Both the position numbers and the translations under genes were made by a program. DNA of 64,000 bases from Arminella tubonensis (GTDB taxonomy: Bacteria > Pseudomonadota > Alphaproteobacteria > Rhizobiales > Rhizobiaceae): NCBI RefSeq assembly GCF_003240585.1, contig NZ_PCDP01000038.1, positions 62,001-126,000 on the forward strand. Direction: 5' to 3'. The notes beneath the pieces are model-generated. The model ran no database searches, was not told the origin of the DNA, and saw nothing but the letters and a program-made list of their open reading frames with translations. This document shows positions 26,573-35,395 of this stretch, one piece after another (position 1 is the first letter of the stretch; each line of letters starts with the position of its first letter).

Positions 26573-27661
26573 CTATCGCCGATAGGTGTGACCTTCCGCA
26601 TCGAAGAGATGAAGTTTCGCGCGATCTGCGGCAAAACGCATCTTCTGTCCCCTCTTGATGTCGACAATGCCGGAAAGCTTGGCAACGATCGGCTCGCCGT
26701 CCACAAGGCCCTCGATGTAAAGCAGCGTGACTTCGCCAAGAGCCTCGACTATGGCCACGTCGCCCTCGAACAGATAGTCCTCGCCGGTCGCGATGCGGAG
26801 ATCTTCCGGCCGCACGCCGAAGCTGGCGGTCTTGCCCTTTTCCGATGCGGCGGACGGAATATCGAGCGTCACTGATTTGCCGCCGGTAAGGGTAATCGTG
26901 GTCGTATCGCCAGTTTGCGCAATGCTTGACGGGATGATGTTCATCGCCGGCGAGCCGATGAATTTTGCAACAAAGAGATTGTGCGGGCGCTCGTAGAGAT
27001 CGAGCGGAGCGCCGACCTGCTCGATGCGACCGGCGGAAAGGACCACGATGCGGTCGGCAAGCGTCATCGCTTCGACCTGGTCGTGAGTGACGTAGATCAT
27101 CGTCGTGTCCGGCATGGAGTCGCTCAGCCGGGCGATCTCGATGCGGGTGGCGACGCGCAAGGCTGCATCGAGGTTCGATAGCGGCTCGTCGAAGAGAAAG
27201 ACCTTCGGGTCGCGGCAAATGGCGCGGCCGATCGCCACGCGCTGGCGCTGGCCGCCGGATAGCGCCTTTGGCAGGCGGTCCAGATACTGGGTCAGCTGCA
27301 GACTGGAGGCGGCGGCGCGGACGCGCCGGTCGATCTCCTGCTTGCTCTCGTGGGCGATCCGCATGCCGAAGGCCATGTTGTCGTAGACCGTCATATGCGG
27401 ATAGAGCGCGTAGGACTGGAACACCATGGCGATGCCGCGCCGCGATGGCGGGACTTCGTTGACGACGCGTCCGCCAATGACCATCTCGCCACCGGTGATG
27501 CTCTCGAGCCCGGCGATCATCCGCAGCAGTGTCGACTTGCCGCAACCGGACGGGCCGACGAAGACGATGAATTCGCCCTCGGCGATTTCAAGATCGATGC
27601 CGTGCAGCACGTTCACCGAGCCGTAGGATTTGCGGATATCTTTTAAAACAACTCCAGTCAT
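26573..27661 (-). CDS. aglK: Alpha-glucoside ABC transporter ATP-binding protein AglK
   Basis: This 362-residue MalK/UgpC-type ATPase has Walker A GPSGCGKST (about 36-44), signature ALSGGQRQRVAIGRA (about 132-146), Walker B VFLFDEPLSNLD, H-loop VTHDQVEAM and a C-terminal TOBE/regulatory domain (FGVRPEDLRI). It is the last gene of aglEFGAK and powers import of sucrose, maltose, trehalose and related alpha-glucosides by AglFG, as established for S. meliloti. The aglA stop lies 21 bases upstream. Confidence 0.9.
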   Translation of the reverse strand: MTGVVLKDIRKSYGSVNVLHGIDLEIAEGEFIVFVGPSGCGKSTLLRMIAGLESITGGEMVIGGRVVNEVPPSRRGIAMVFQSYALYPHMTVYDNMAFGMRIAHESKQEIDRRVRAAASSLQLTQYLDRLPKALSGGQRQRVAIGRAICRDPKVFLFDEPLSNLDAALRVATRIEIARLSDSMPDTTMIYVTHDQVEAMTLADRIVVLSAGRIEQVGAPLDLYERPHNLFVAKFIGSPAMNIIPSSIAQTGDTTTITLTGGKSVTLDIPSAASEKGKTASFGVRPEDLRIATGEDYLFEGDVAIVEALGEVTLLYIEGLVDGEPIVAKLSGIVDIKRGQKMRFAADRAKLHLFDAEGHTYRR

Positions 27662-27682
27662 GCGATGCCCCCTCCCGAGCTT

Positions 27683-29335
27683 TCAGGCAAGACGCGCGAA
27701 ATAAGCGCCCCAGGCCGGAATATCGATCTTGTTGCCGTAATTATTGCTCGTAAACCCATGGCCCGGCAAAGCCTGCCAATTGCCCTCCGGCAGGTCTGCC
27801 GTCCCCTCCGACGCGCTCATGTTGAACACGCAGAGCACAGTCTCGTCTTCGAATTTTCTGGTGTAGACCAGCACCTCTTCCTGCGGCTCCGCAAAGACGA
27901 TCTCGCCCTTGGCGAAGGCGAGATGCTGCTTGCGAAAGGCGAGGAAGCGGCGGTAGTGCTCCAGCACGGAATTCTCATCGCCGCTCTGGACACTGACAGC
28001 CCGCAGGATGTGTTCAACCGGCACCGGCAGCCACGGCTTTACGGTCGAGAAACCCCCTTGCGCGACCTGGCTGTCCCAGACCATCGGCGTGCGGCAGCCG
28101 TCGCGACCCTTGAATTCCGGCCAGAACTGGATGCCGTAGGGATCCTGCAGATCCTGATAGGCAAGCTCTGCTTCCGTCAGCCCCAGTTCCTCGCCCTGGT
28201 AAAGACAGACCGAGCCGCGCAACGTCATGAGGATTGCCGAATACTGCTTGGCGAAGGCTTCGCGATCCGCCACCAGGCTGCCCCAGCGGCTGACATGGCG
28301 CATGACGTCGTGATTGGAGAACGCCCAGCAGGCCCAACCATCCGGAGCGGCAGCGCCGAAGTCGCTCATGACCTCTTCGACCCGTGATGGTGTCAGCGCA
28401 TCCGGCGACAGGAACTCGAAGGCGTAGCACATGTGCATCTTGTCATCGCCGGACGTATATTCGCCGACGATCTCCAGCCCGCGCTGGCTGTCGCCAACCT
28501 CGCCGACGGCAGCAATCGCCGGATATTCCTCCAGCACCGAGCGGAAGCGCTTGAGGAAGGCGATGTTTTCGGGGCGGTTCTTGTCGTAGATGTGCTCCTG
28601 GAAATTATAGGGATTCACGGCCGGAGCCGTTGACGCATTGCGCCTTGCCGGCTCAAGCGCCGGGTTGTCGCGCAGTTCGCGGTCGTGGAAATAGAAGTTG
28701 ATGGTATCCAGCCGGAAACCGTCGACGCCGCGGTCGAGCCAGAAGCGTACGACATCGAGCAGCCGATCCTGGACCTCGGGATTGTGTAGGTTGAGGTCGG
28801 GCTGCGAGGTCAGGAAGTTGTGCATGTAGTACTGCATGCGGGTCGGATCCCACGCCCAGGCAGAACCGCCGAAGATCGACAGCCAGTTGTTTGGCGGCGT
28901 TCCATCCGGCTTCGAATCCGACCAGACGTACCAATCCGCCTTCGGGTTATTCTGGCTGGAGCGGCTTTCGACGAACCAGGGATGACGGTCGGAGCTGTGA
29001 GAGATCACAAGGTCGATCATCACCTTGATGCCGAGGCGGTGGGCTTCGGCAATCAGCGAATCGAAGTCGGTCAGCGTTCCGAAGATCGGGTCGACGTCTT
29101 CGTAGTCGGAGACGTCATAGCCGAAATCGCGCATCGGCGACATGAAGAAGGGCGAAACCCAGATCGCGTCCGCGCCGAGGTTCGCCACGTGCGGCAGGCG
29201 AGCGGCGATGCCCTTGAGATCGCCGATGCCGTCGCCGTTGGAATCCTGAAAGGAGCGCGGATAGATCTGGTAGATCACGGCACCGCGCCACCAATTCTTG
29301 TCGGGCGCCGTGATCGATGCGGAAGCGATAGTCAT
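27683..29335 (-). CDS. aglA: Alpha-glucosidase AglA (GH13)
   Basis: This 550-residue cytoplasmic glycoside hydrolase family 13 enzyme hydrolyses imported alpha-glucosides. It starts with WWRGAVIYQIYPRSFQDSNG (about 14-33). Region I is MIDLVISHSSDRHPWF, region II DGFRLDTINFYFHD with the nucleophile Asp, region III AVGEVGD with the acid/base Glu, and region IV FSNHDVMRH. No signal peptide is present. The ATG at 29335 follows AGGACCTC and is preferred over the upstream frame start, which overlaps aglG. Confidence 0.92.
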   Translation of the reverse strand: MTIASASITAPDKNWWRGAVIYQIYPRSFQDSNGDGIGDLKGIAARLPHVANLGADAIWVSPFFMSPMRDFGYDVSDYEDVDPIFGTLTDFDSLIAEAHRLGIKVMIDLVISHSSDRHPWFVESRSSQNNPKADWYVWSDSKPDGTPPNNWLSIFGGSAWAWDPTRMQYYMHNFLTSQPDLNLHNPEVQDRLLDVVRFWLDRGVDGFRLDTINFYFHDRELRDNPALEPARRNASTAPAVNPYNFQEHIYDKNRPENIAFLKRFRSVLEEYPAIAAVGEVGDSQRGLEIVGEYTSGDDKMHMCYAFEFLSPDALTPSRVEEVMSDFGAAAPDGWACWAFSNHDVMRHVSRWGSLVADREAFAKQYSAILMTLRGSVCLYQGEELGLTEAELAYQDLQDPYGIQFWPEFKGRDGCRTPMVWDSQVAQGGFSTVKPWLPVPVEHILRAVSVQSGDENSVLEHYRRFLAFRKQHLAFAKGEIVFAEPQEEVLVYTRKFEDETVLCVFNMSASEGTADLPEGNWQALPGHGFTSNNYGNKIDIPAWGAYFARLA

Positions 29336-29363
29336 TCGAGAGGTCCTGTATGCATGCGGAGTA

Positions 29364-30527
29364 TCAGCCGCCCTTGACCGACCCGGCAAGCAGACCGCGC
29401 ACGAGATAGCGCTGCAAACCGAAGAAGACCATAAGCGGAACGAGGATGGTGACGAAGGCAGAAGCCGTGAGGATTTCCCAATTGCCGCCGCGCGAGCCGA
29501 GCAGCGCGTTGAGGCTGCCGGTCAACACGAGTTGATCCTTGTTGGTGCCGAGGAACACCATCGCGATCAAGAGGTCGTTCCAGACCCAGAGGAACTGGAA
29601 GATCGCAAAGGAAGCCAGCGCCGGAAAGGACAAAGGCAGGATAATCTTCACGAAGATATCGAAATCGCTGGCGCCGTCGACGCGGGCGGATTCGATAATC
29701 TCCCTCGGCAGGCCGGCGATGTAGTTGCGGAGCAGATAGATGGCAAGCGGCATACCGAAGGCTGTGTGTGCCAGCCAGATTCCCGGATAGGTCTTCGACG
29801 GGACGCCGAAGAAGGTGCCGATTTCGTTATAAAGTCGCAACAGCGGAATGAGCGACATCTGTAGCGGGACGACGATCAGCCCGACGACGAGTGCGATCAT
29901 CAGCGCCCTGCCGGGAAATTCCATCCAGGCAAGCGCATAGGCGGCAAAGGCGGCGATCAGGATCGGGATGATCGTCGCGGGAATGGTCACCGTCAGCGAA
30001 TTGATGAAGGACTGGCCAATGCCTTCGCCGGTGACCACAGTCTTGAAATTCTGCAGCGTGAATTGCGGCGGCGACGCCACCGAGACGTAGATACGCCTTG
30101 GGCGAGCATCGGCGAAGGATGCATTCTTCGAATATTTGTAACTGCCGTCGTCGTTGATGAGGAGCGTCTCGCCATCGCCGAGGTCTGCCGGCGCACCTGC
30201 CTTGAATGCGGCAGGGTCCTGGATCTTGACGCCGAAGGCCTGGACTTTGCCGAGCGACCCGCCATCTCCGAAGACGGAGCCAGCGATGACGTAGCCGGCG
30301 CCATCCTGCTGCTGCTTATCGGCGCCGGCAAGTCTTACCGCCGTGGTCTGCGAGGAGCCGACGAAGGCGGTCCACCAGCCGGAAACGGTGATCTGGTCCT
30401 TGTCGCGCAGCGCCGTGACGAAGATGCCGAGGGTCGGCACCAGCCAGATGATGACGATCAGAAGGACTGCGAAATGAACGAACAGGCGGGCGGGGCCAAT
30501 CCGGGAGAGACTTTGTGCTATCGACAT
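29364..30527 (-). CDS. aglG: Alpha-glucoside ABC transporter permease AglG
   Basis: This 387-residue MalG-type permease has TM1 at about 15-40 (VHFAVLLIVIIWLVPTLGIF) and a large periplasmic loop (about 45-165), longer than in most MalG proteins. A cluster of C-terminal TM segments follows, with EAA loop IESARVDGASDFDIFVKIILP shortened to ESARVDGASDFDIFVKI. The large loop is a feature of the AglG subgroup. It follows aglF by one base, so the genes are coupled. Confidence 0.9.
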   Translation of the reverse strand: MSIAQSLSRIGPARLFVHFAVLLIVIIWLVPTLGIFVTALRDKDQITVSGWWTAFVGSSQTTAVRLAGADKQQQDGAGYVIAGSVFGDGGSLGKVQAFGVKIQDPAAFKAGAPADLGDGETLLINDDGSYKYSKNASFADARPRRIYVSVASPPQFTLQNFKTVVTGEGIGQSFINSLTVTIPATIIPILIAAFAAYALAWMEFPGRALMIALVVGLIVVPLQMSLIPLLRLYNEIGTFFGVPSKTYPGIWLAHTAFGMPLAIYLLRNYIAGLPREIIESARVDGASDFDIFVKIILPLSFPALASFAIFQFLWVWNDLLIAMVFLGTNKDQLVLTGSLNALLGSRGGNWEILTASAFVTILVPLMVFFGLQRYLVRGLLAGSVKGG

Positions 30528-30528
30528 C

Positions 30529-31545
30529 TCAGTGCCCCTTCATTTGCGCGTTGGCCCGACGAACGTTCCAGACCATGATCGGCATGACGGCGACCATGAT
30601 GATCAGCGCGATGACCGCGCTTCGGCCGCTGTCGCCACCACCGCGGAACATCCAGTTGAACATCAGGTTGGCGAGCACCATTGAGTCCCATTGGCCGTTG
30701 GTCATGGTGAGCACGATGTCGAAGACCTTCAGAACGAGGATGGTGATCGTCGTCCAGACCACGGCGATCGTGCCCCAGATCTGCGGCACCATGATCTTCC
30801 AGAAGATCTGCCAGCCGTTTGCACCGTCGATGACGGCAGCCTCGATGGTCTCCTCAGGGATGCCGCGCAGGGCGGCAGACAGGATGACCATGGCAAAGCC
30901 GGTCTGGATCCAGATGAGGATGATCATCAGGAAGAAATTGTTCCAGAAGGGCACCGATATCCACACCTCGGGCGTTCCACCGAACATCTGGACGATGGCG
31001 TTCAGCAGGCCGATCTGCGTGTCGTTGCCGCCGCGATATTCGTAGATGAATTTCCAGATGACCGAAGCGCCGACAAAGGAGATCGCCATCGGCATGAAGA
31101 CGATGCTCTTTGCGATATTGCCCCACCAGATGCGGTCGGTCATCACCGCGATCACCAACCCGAAGAAGGTGCAGGCGGCGGGTACGACGGCAAGCCACAG
31201 GATATTGTTGAAAATCGACTGGCGGAATTCGCGGTCGTAGAATGCCCATTGATAATTCGCGCCGCCGACAAACTGCTCGCCACTTCGATCGTAGAAGGAC
31301 AGGATCAACGTGGCGACGACGGGATAGACAAGATAGACAAGCAGCAGGAAGAGTGCCGGCCCGATGAAAAGCCAGGGCCGGATGATCGAACGTCGACGCA
31401 GATTACGCGAGGCGACGAAGACGTCGTCACCCTCCCGTGCCGGCAAGACGATGTCCAAGAGCTTGTTGGAAAAATAGAAATAGGCGGCGCAGGCGCCAAC
31501 GCCCAGAACCACGGCGCCCAACGCCGATAAAATCTGCCAAACCAT
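30529..31545 (-). CDS. aglF: Alpha-glucoside ABC transporter permease AglF
   Basis: This 338-residue MalF-type permease has an extra N-terminal TM (about 5-27, LSALGAVVLGVGACAAYFYF), then six core segments starting at RPWLFIGPALFLLLVYLVYP. The EAA loop is EETIEAAVIDGANGWQIFWK. The ATG at 31545 sits behind GGGGAGGG; a longer frame to 31710 runs into aglE and the hairpin between the genes, so it is not used. It partners AglG in alpha-glucoside import. Confidence 0.9.
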   Translation of the reverse strand: MVWQILSALGAVVLGVGACAAYFYFSNKLLDIVLPAREGDDVFVASRNLRRRSIIRPWLFIGPALFLLLVYLVYPVVATLILSFYDRSGEQFVGGANYQWAFYDREFRQSIFNNILWLAVVPAACTFFGLVIAVMTDRIWWGNIAKSIVFMPMAISFVGASVIWKFIYEYRGGNDTQIGLLNAIVQMFGGTPEVWISVPFWNNFFLMIILIWIQTGFAMVILSAALRGIPEETIEAAVIDGANGWQIFWKIMVPQIWGTIAVVWTTITILVLKVFDIVLTMTNGQWDSMVLANLMFNWMFRGGGDSGRSAVIALIIMVAVMPIMVWNVRRANAQMKGH

Positions 31546-31633
31546 GCGACCCTCCCCTGATGTTCTCTTGCGCAACCGCTTTCGAGCATCGCAGCGCCGT
31601 CCCCACGGCACCATGCCTGCCTTTGCGGCTTGA

Positions 31634-31659
31634 ACTGTCGCCGGTTTTGACCGGCGACA
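31634..31659. terminator. Stem-loop between aglE and aglF
   Basis: A perfect 11-base stem, CTGTCGCCGGT (31634-31644) and ACCGGCGACAG (31649-31659), has a four-base loop and lies 16 bases past the aglE stop. No T tract follows in either direction. It probably stabilises the aglE message against 3' exonucleases or attenuates, favouring high binding-protein levels. Confidence 0.65.
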
Positions 31660-31675
31660 GGGATCGATGGAGGGT

Positions 31676-33037
31676 TTACTTGATTCCGTCCCAAGCCTTC
31701 TGGATGTCATCGGCAGAAGCCTGGGCAGACTTGCCGCCGACGAAATCGACCATGCCGGTCCAGAACGCGCCAGCGCCTATCTTACCGGGCATCAGGTCTG
31801 AGCCGTCGAAGCGGAACGTGGTGGCGGTGGTCAGGATCTCGCCTTCCTTGCGCAACTGGTCGTTGGCGTAGGTCGCGGTATTGACACCCTTGTATGGGGT
31901 CAGGAAGCCGGACTGTGCCATCCAGATTTCCTGGGCGATCGGTGTCTGCAGGAAGGCGATGAAGGCGCGAGCCGACTTCGAGTCCTTGGTGATCGCTGCC
32001 AGCGTACCGGCGCCCAGAACCGGCTTGCCGAGTTCAGGATGCGAGGCGTAAGGCGGGAAGTAGAAGAAGTCGGCGTCCTGACCAAGCTTCGTGCCCTGCG
32101 GGAAGAAGCTCGGGATGAAGGATGCCTGCTTGTGCAGGTAGCACTTCGGCGGAACCGCGAAGAGGCCCTTCGGGCTGTCGCGGAAATCGGTCGAGGCAAC
32201 CGCGGCCACACCGCCGTCGACATATTTGGGGTTCTTGGCAAACTTGCCGAATTCCTCGATCGCGTTGACGACCTTGGGATCATTGAACTTCAGCTCGTTG
32301 GTGGTCCAGTCGTCGTAGTCCTTCGGCGATACCGTGCGGAGCATCAGGTCTTCGACCCAGTCCGTTGCCGGCCAGCCCGTCGCGCCGCCCGAACCGAGAC
32401 CGATGCACCACGGCACGCCGCCGTCCTTGACGATCTGGTCGGTCAGCTTCATCAGGTCTTCCATGGTTGCCGGCACTTTATAGCCGGCTTCCTCGAAATT
32501 CTCCGGCGAGTACCAGACGAGCGACTTCAGGTCGGCCTTGTACGGAAAGGCGTAGAAACCGTCCTTGCCGTCCTTGCCCTTGTAGGTGCCGTAGCTGACC
32601 CAGCTGTCGCCGGCGCCGTAGTTGTCCTTGACCCACTTGCCCAGGTCGTCGCCGAGGGATGTCAGATAGCCCTTGCTGGCGAGGTTGGCGAGCAGGCCCG
32701 GCTGCGGCAGGATCGCGATGTTGGGCGGCGATCCCGCCTGGGTGTCTATGACGATCTGCTGTTCGTAATTTTCGGACGAGGAATATTTGGCGGTGACGCC
32801 GGTCGCCTCGGTGAAATAGTTGAGCACGCTGGTAAACAGCGCCTCGTCCTCGCCGCGCCATGGACCGAAGATGGTGATGGTTTCGCCCTTCAGGTCCGCA
32901 TGCGCGGCCTTGAACTCATCGTAGCTCTTCCAATCGAACTTTGTATCCGCGCCGGGCGGAAACTTCAGGTCCGCTGCCGAGACGGCACCAGCCATCAGCG
33001 CAGCCATTGCAACGCCCATCAAAAATGACTTCTTCAT
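31676..33037 (-). CDS. aglE: Alpha-glucoside-binding periplasmic protein AglE
   Basis: This 453-residue extracellular solute-binding protein (family 1) has a signal peptide in residues 1-21 (MKKSFLMGVAMAALMAGAVSA is the N-terminus, cut before ADLKFPP). The mature part carries GETITIFGPWRGEDEALF and other features of the AglE type, which is larger than maltose binders. The ATG at 33037 follows GGGAGGG; the frame reading back to 33106 has no comparable site. First gene of the agl operon, with operator palindromes upstream. Confidence 0.92.
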   Translation of the reverse strand: MKKSFLMGVAMAALMAGAVSAADLKFPPGADTKFDWKSYDEFKAAHADLKGETITIFGPWRGEDEALFTSVLNYFTEATGVTAKYSSSENYEQQIVIDTQAGSPPNIAILPQPGLLANLASKGYLTSLGDDLGKWVKDNYGAGDSWVSYGTYKGKDGKDGFYAFPYKADLKSLVWYSPENFEEAGYKVPATMEDLMKLTDQIVKDGGVPWCIGLGSGGATGWPATDWVEDLMLRTVSPKDYDDWTTNELKFNDPKVVNAIEEFGKFAKNPKYVDGGVAAVASTDFRDSPKGLFAVPPKCYLHKQASFIPSFFPQGTKLGQDADFFYFPPYASHPELGKPVLGAGTLAAITKDSKSARAFIAFLQTPIAQEIWMAQSGFLTPYKGVNTATYANDQLRKEGEILTTATTFRFDGSDLMPGKIGAGAFWTGMVDFVGGKSAQASADDIQKAWDGIK

Positions 33038-33103
33038 GCGGTCAACCCTCCCATAATTCCCAAAGGCAGAACGTGCCTCCAACTGCACAACCATGCCGCT
33101 TTT

Positions 33104-33115
33104 CAAAGCGCTTTG
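33104..33115. promoter_or_regulatory. Palindromic operator, probable AglR site 1
   Basis: CAAAGCGCTTTG is a perfect 12-base palindrome with the central CG typical of LacI/GalR operators. It lies 67 bases upstream of the aglE start in the aglE-aglR divergent region. A related site occurs at 33269-33278. AglR binding is inferred. Confidence 0.65.
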
Positions 33116-33268
33116 GCTAGTTTCGATTCAATCCACCGCACCGCCTGGAGTCAAGCGGATTTGTGTAACTTGTGGCCGCGATAGGGAAAACTCGCAACGC
33201 AGCATAGTTTTAGTCGGAGATATAAAGCGATTTTCCTTGAGTAAGGCCGAACCGCTGCTACATAATTG

Positions 33269-33278
33269 AAGGCGCTTT
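33269..33278. promoter_or_regulatory. Second operator-like site, probable AglR site 2
   Basis: AAGGCGCTTT differs at one position from the core AAAGCGCTTT of the 33104 palindrome. It sits 60-70 bases upstream of the aglR GTG, so it could serve autoregulation and DNA looping with site 1, about 165 bases away. Confidence 0.5.
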
Positions 33279-33336
33279 GGATCGTGAGGAGGCATTATGC
33301 TCCAAAGTAGCGCATTGATGCGAGAGGACAGACCAG

Positions 33337-34362
33337 GTGAATCTGAAGCAGCTATCGCAAATGTTAGGCCTGTCGCAGACCACTGTCAGCCGCGCATTGA
33401 ACGGCTATCCCGAGGTCAATCACGAAACGCGGGAGCGGGTGCTAAGAGCGGTTCGGGAGACCGGCTACCGGCCAAACAAGGCCGCCCAGAGGCTCGCGAC
33501 CGGCAAGGCCGGTTCGATCGGCCTCGTCATGCCGACGGCGCCGGGTCATTCCTTCGACGTGCATTTCGGCGAATTTCTCGCCGGCCTTGGCGAAGAGGCG
33601 CTGCGGCATGATTTCCATTTTGTTCTCATGCCGGCGGAGCCGGACGACGAGGTCGCCGCCCTTCGGCGGCTCGCCATCAGCGGCAATGTCGACGCGCTGT
33701 TCATAGCCTATTTGCGTGGCAACGATCCACGGCTGGAAATGTTGAGGTCCCTATCGATCCCTTTCGTCGTGCACGGGCGCTCTCTTGGTGCCGAAACCGA
33801 CTACCCCTATCTCGACATTGACAACGAAGGCGCCTTCTACAACGCGACAAAGCTTCTGCTACTGCTCGGCCACAAGCGGTTCGCGCTGATGAATGGTCCT
33901 GCTCAATATGATTTCGCCATTCGTCGCAAGAACGGGGTTATTGCGGCGCTGTCCGAGCACGGGCTTACGCTGGAGGAGAGTTGCATCAGCCATACTCTCA
34001 TGACTGACGAAGAAGGGACGCTGGCGATGGAGCGTTTCCTGCAGCTTGCCGACCGACCGACGGCGATCCTCTGCTCGAGCACGGTGCTGTCGCTAGGCGC
34101 AATCCGCGCCGTCAACCAGGCAGGACTGAAACTCGGCGAGGACATTTCGCTCATCGCGCACGACGACGTGCTGCCGTTGTTGAAGCCGGAGAATTTCTCC
34201 GTGCCGCTGACGACGACGCGGTCGTCGCTGCGCTTGGCCGGGGCTCGCATCGCCGAGAGGCTGATCGGCAGCCTGAATAATCTCGGGCCCTATCCGGAAC
34301 AGGAACTTTGGAAGACGGAGTTGATCGTCAGGGCATCGACCGGCGTAGCGCCGGCCGATTAG
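33337..34362 (+). CDS. aglR: LacI-family repressor of the agl operon
   Basis: This 341-residue regulator has the LacI helix-turn-helix and hinge at the N-terminus (LKQLSQMLGLSQTTVSRALN, residues 3-22, then YRPNKAAQRLATGKA). A periplasmic-binding-like effector domain follows (IGLVMPT...; DDVLPLLKP...TTTRSSLRLAG). The start is GTG at 33337 with GAGAGGA upstream; the HTH begins at residue 2, as is usual for the family. It diverges from aglE with two operator-like palindromes between them. In S. meliloti AglR represses the agl genes; induction by an alpha-glucoside is expected. Confidence 0.88.
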   Translation: MNLKQLSQMLGLSQTTVSRALNGYPEVNHETRERVLRAVRETGYRPNKAAQRLATGKAGSIGLVMPTAPGHSFDVHFGEFLAGLGEEALRHDFHFVLMPAEPDDEVAALRRLAISGNVDALFIAYLRGNDPRLEMLRSLSIPFVVHGRSLGAETDYPYLDIDNEGAFYNATKLLLLLGHKRFALMNGPAQYDFAIRRKNGVIAALSEHGLTLEESCISHTLMTDEEGTLAMERFLQLADRPTAILCSSTVLSLGAIRAVNQAGLKLGEDISLIAHDDVLPLLKPENFSVPLTTTRSSLRLAGARIAERLIGSLNNLGPYPEQELWKTELIVRASTGVAPAD

Positions 34363-34373
34363 AGCGCCGCCTG

Positions 34374-35273
34374 TCAGAAAGTCGGCGCGGTCTTGCCCGC
34401 AGCGCGATAGGCGGCGATCACGGTATTCGCCATCAGCATGGCGATGGTCATCGGGCCGACGCCACCTGGAACCGGCGTGATGACCGAAGCGACCTCAGCG
34501 CATTCCGCGAAGGCGACATCGCCGACGAGGCGGCTCTTGCCCTCGCCCCGCTCAGGTGCCGCGATGCGGTTGATGCCGACGTCGATCAACGTCGCGCCGG
34601 GCTTGACCCAATCCGCCTTGACCATTTCCGGACGACCGACAGCCGCCACCAGTATGTCGGCCCGGGCGCAGACCGCAGGCAGATTCTTGGTGCGGGAGTG
34701 GGCGATCGTGACTGTCGCGTTGGCATTCAGGAGCAGTTGCGCCATCGGCTTGCCGAAAAGATTGGAGCGGCCGATGACAACGGCGTTGAGGCCTGAAAGA
34801 TCTTCCCCGTGGGTGCGGCGCACGAAGAGCATGGCGCCGGCGGGGGTGCAGGAAATCAGGCCCGTCGCAAGGTCGCCGGTCGCGAGCTTGCCGGCATTGA
34901 CCACATGCAATCCGTCAACGTCCTTTTCCGGCAGGATGGACTGAATGATGGCATCGGAATTCAGGTGCTTGGGCAGCGGCAACTGCACGAGGATGCCGTT
35001 GACGGCGGGATCTGCATTGAGCGAACCGACGAGCCCGGCCAGTTCTTCCTGCGTCGTTTCGACCGGCAACGTATGCTGGATCGAGTTAAAGCCGCACTCC
35101 TTGGCCATCCGGCTCTTGGCGGCAACATAGGTATGGCTTGCAGGATCGTCGCCGACGATGACCACGGCAAGGCCGGTTTTCCTGGCCGTTTCCTTCTCCA
35201 GCGCCGAAGCTGCCGATTTTACCGCATCAACTACCGAAGCAGCCACCTGCTTGCCGTCAATCACTGTCGTCAC
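34374..35273 (-). CDS. folD: Bifunctional methylenetetrahydrofolate dehydrogenase/cyclohydrolase FolD
   Basis: This 299-residue enzyme interconverts 5,10-methylene-, methenyl- and 10-formyl-tetrahydrofolate. Active-site Tyr49 and Lys53 lie in SHTYVAAKSRMAKECG. Folate- and NADP-binding motifs include ILVQLPLPKHL, DVDGLHVVNAG, VVIGRSNLFGKPMAQLLL and the C-terminal TPVPGGVGPMTIAML. The stop is 11 bases from the convergent aglR stop. Housekeeping gene. Confidence 0.96.
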   Translation of the reverse strand: MTTVIDGKQVAASVVDAVKSAASALEKETARKTGLAVVIVGDDPASHTYVAAKSRMAKECGFNSIQHTLPVETTQEELAGLVGSLNADPAVNGILVQLPLPKHLNSDAIIQSILPEKDVDGLHVVNAGKLATGDLATGLISCTPAGAMLFVRRTHGEDLSGLNAVVIGRSNLFGKPMAQLLLNANATVTIAHSRTKNLPAVCARADILVAAVGRPEMVKADWVKPGATLIDVGINRIAAPERGEGKSRLVGDVAFAECAEVASVITPVPGGVGPMTIAMLMANTVIAAYRAAGKTAPTF

Positions 35274-35395
35274 GCATCTCTCCCAGGCTTCGAACTTGAC
35301 GGCAAATTAGCGCTCGGCGAAGAACGGAATTTGCCTGCCAACGCCCTATGCTGTCAAAAAGCGGTAATTACAAGGGTATTTCTCGAGGATCTCAC

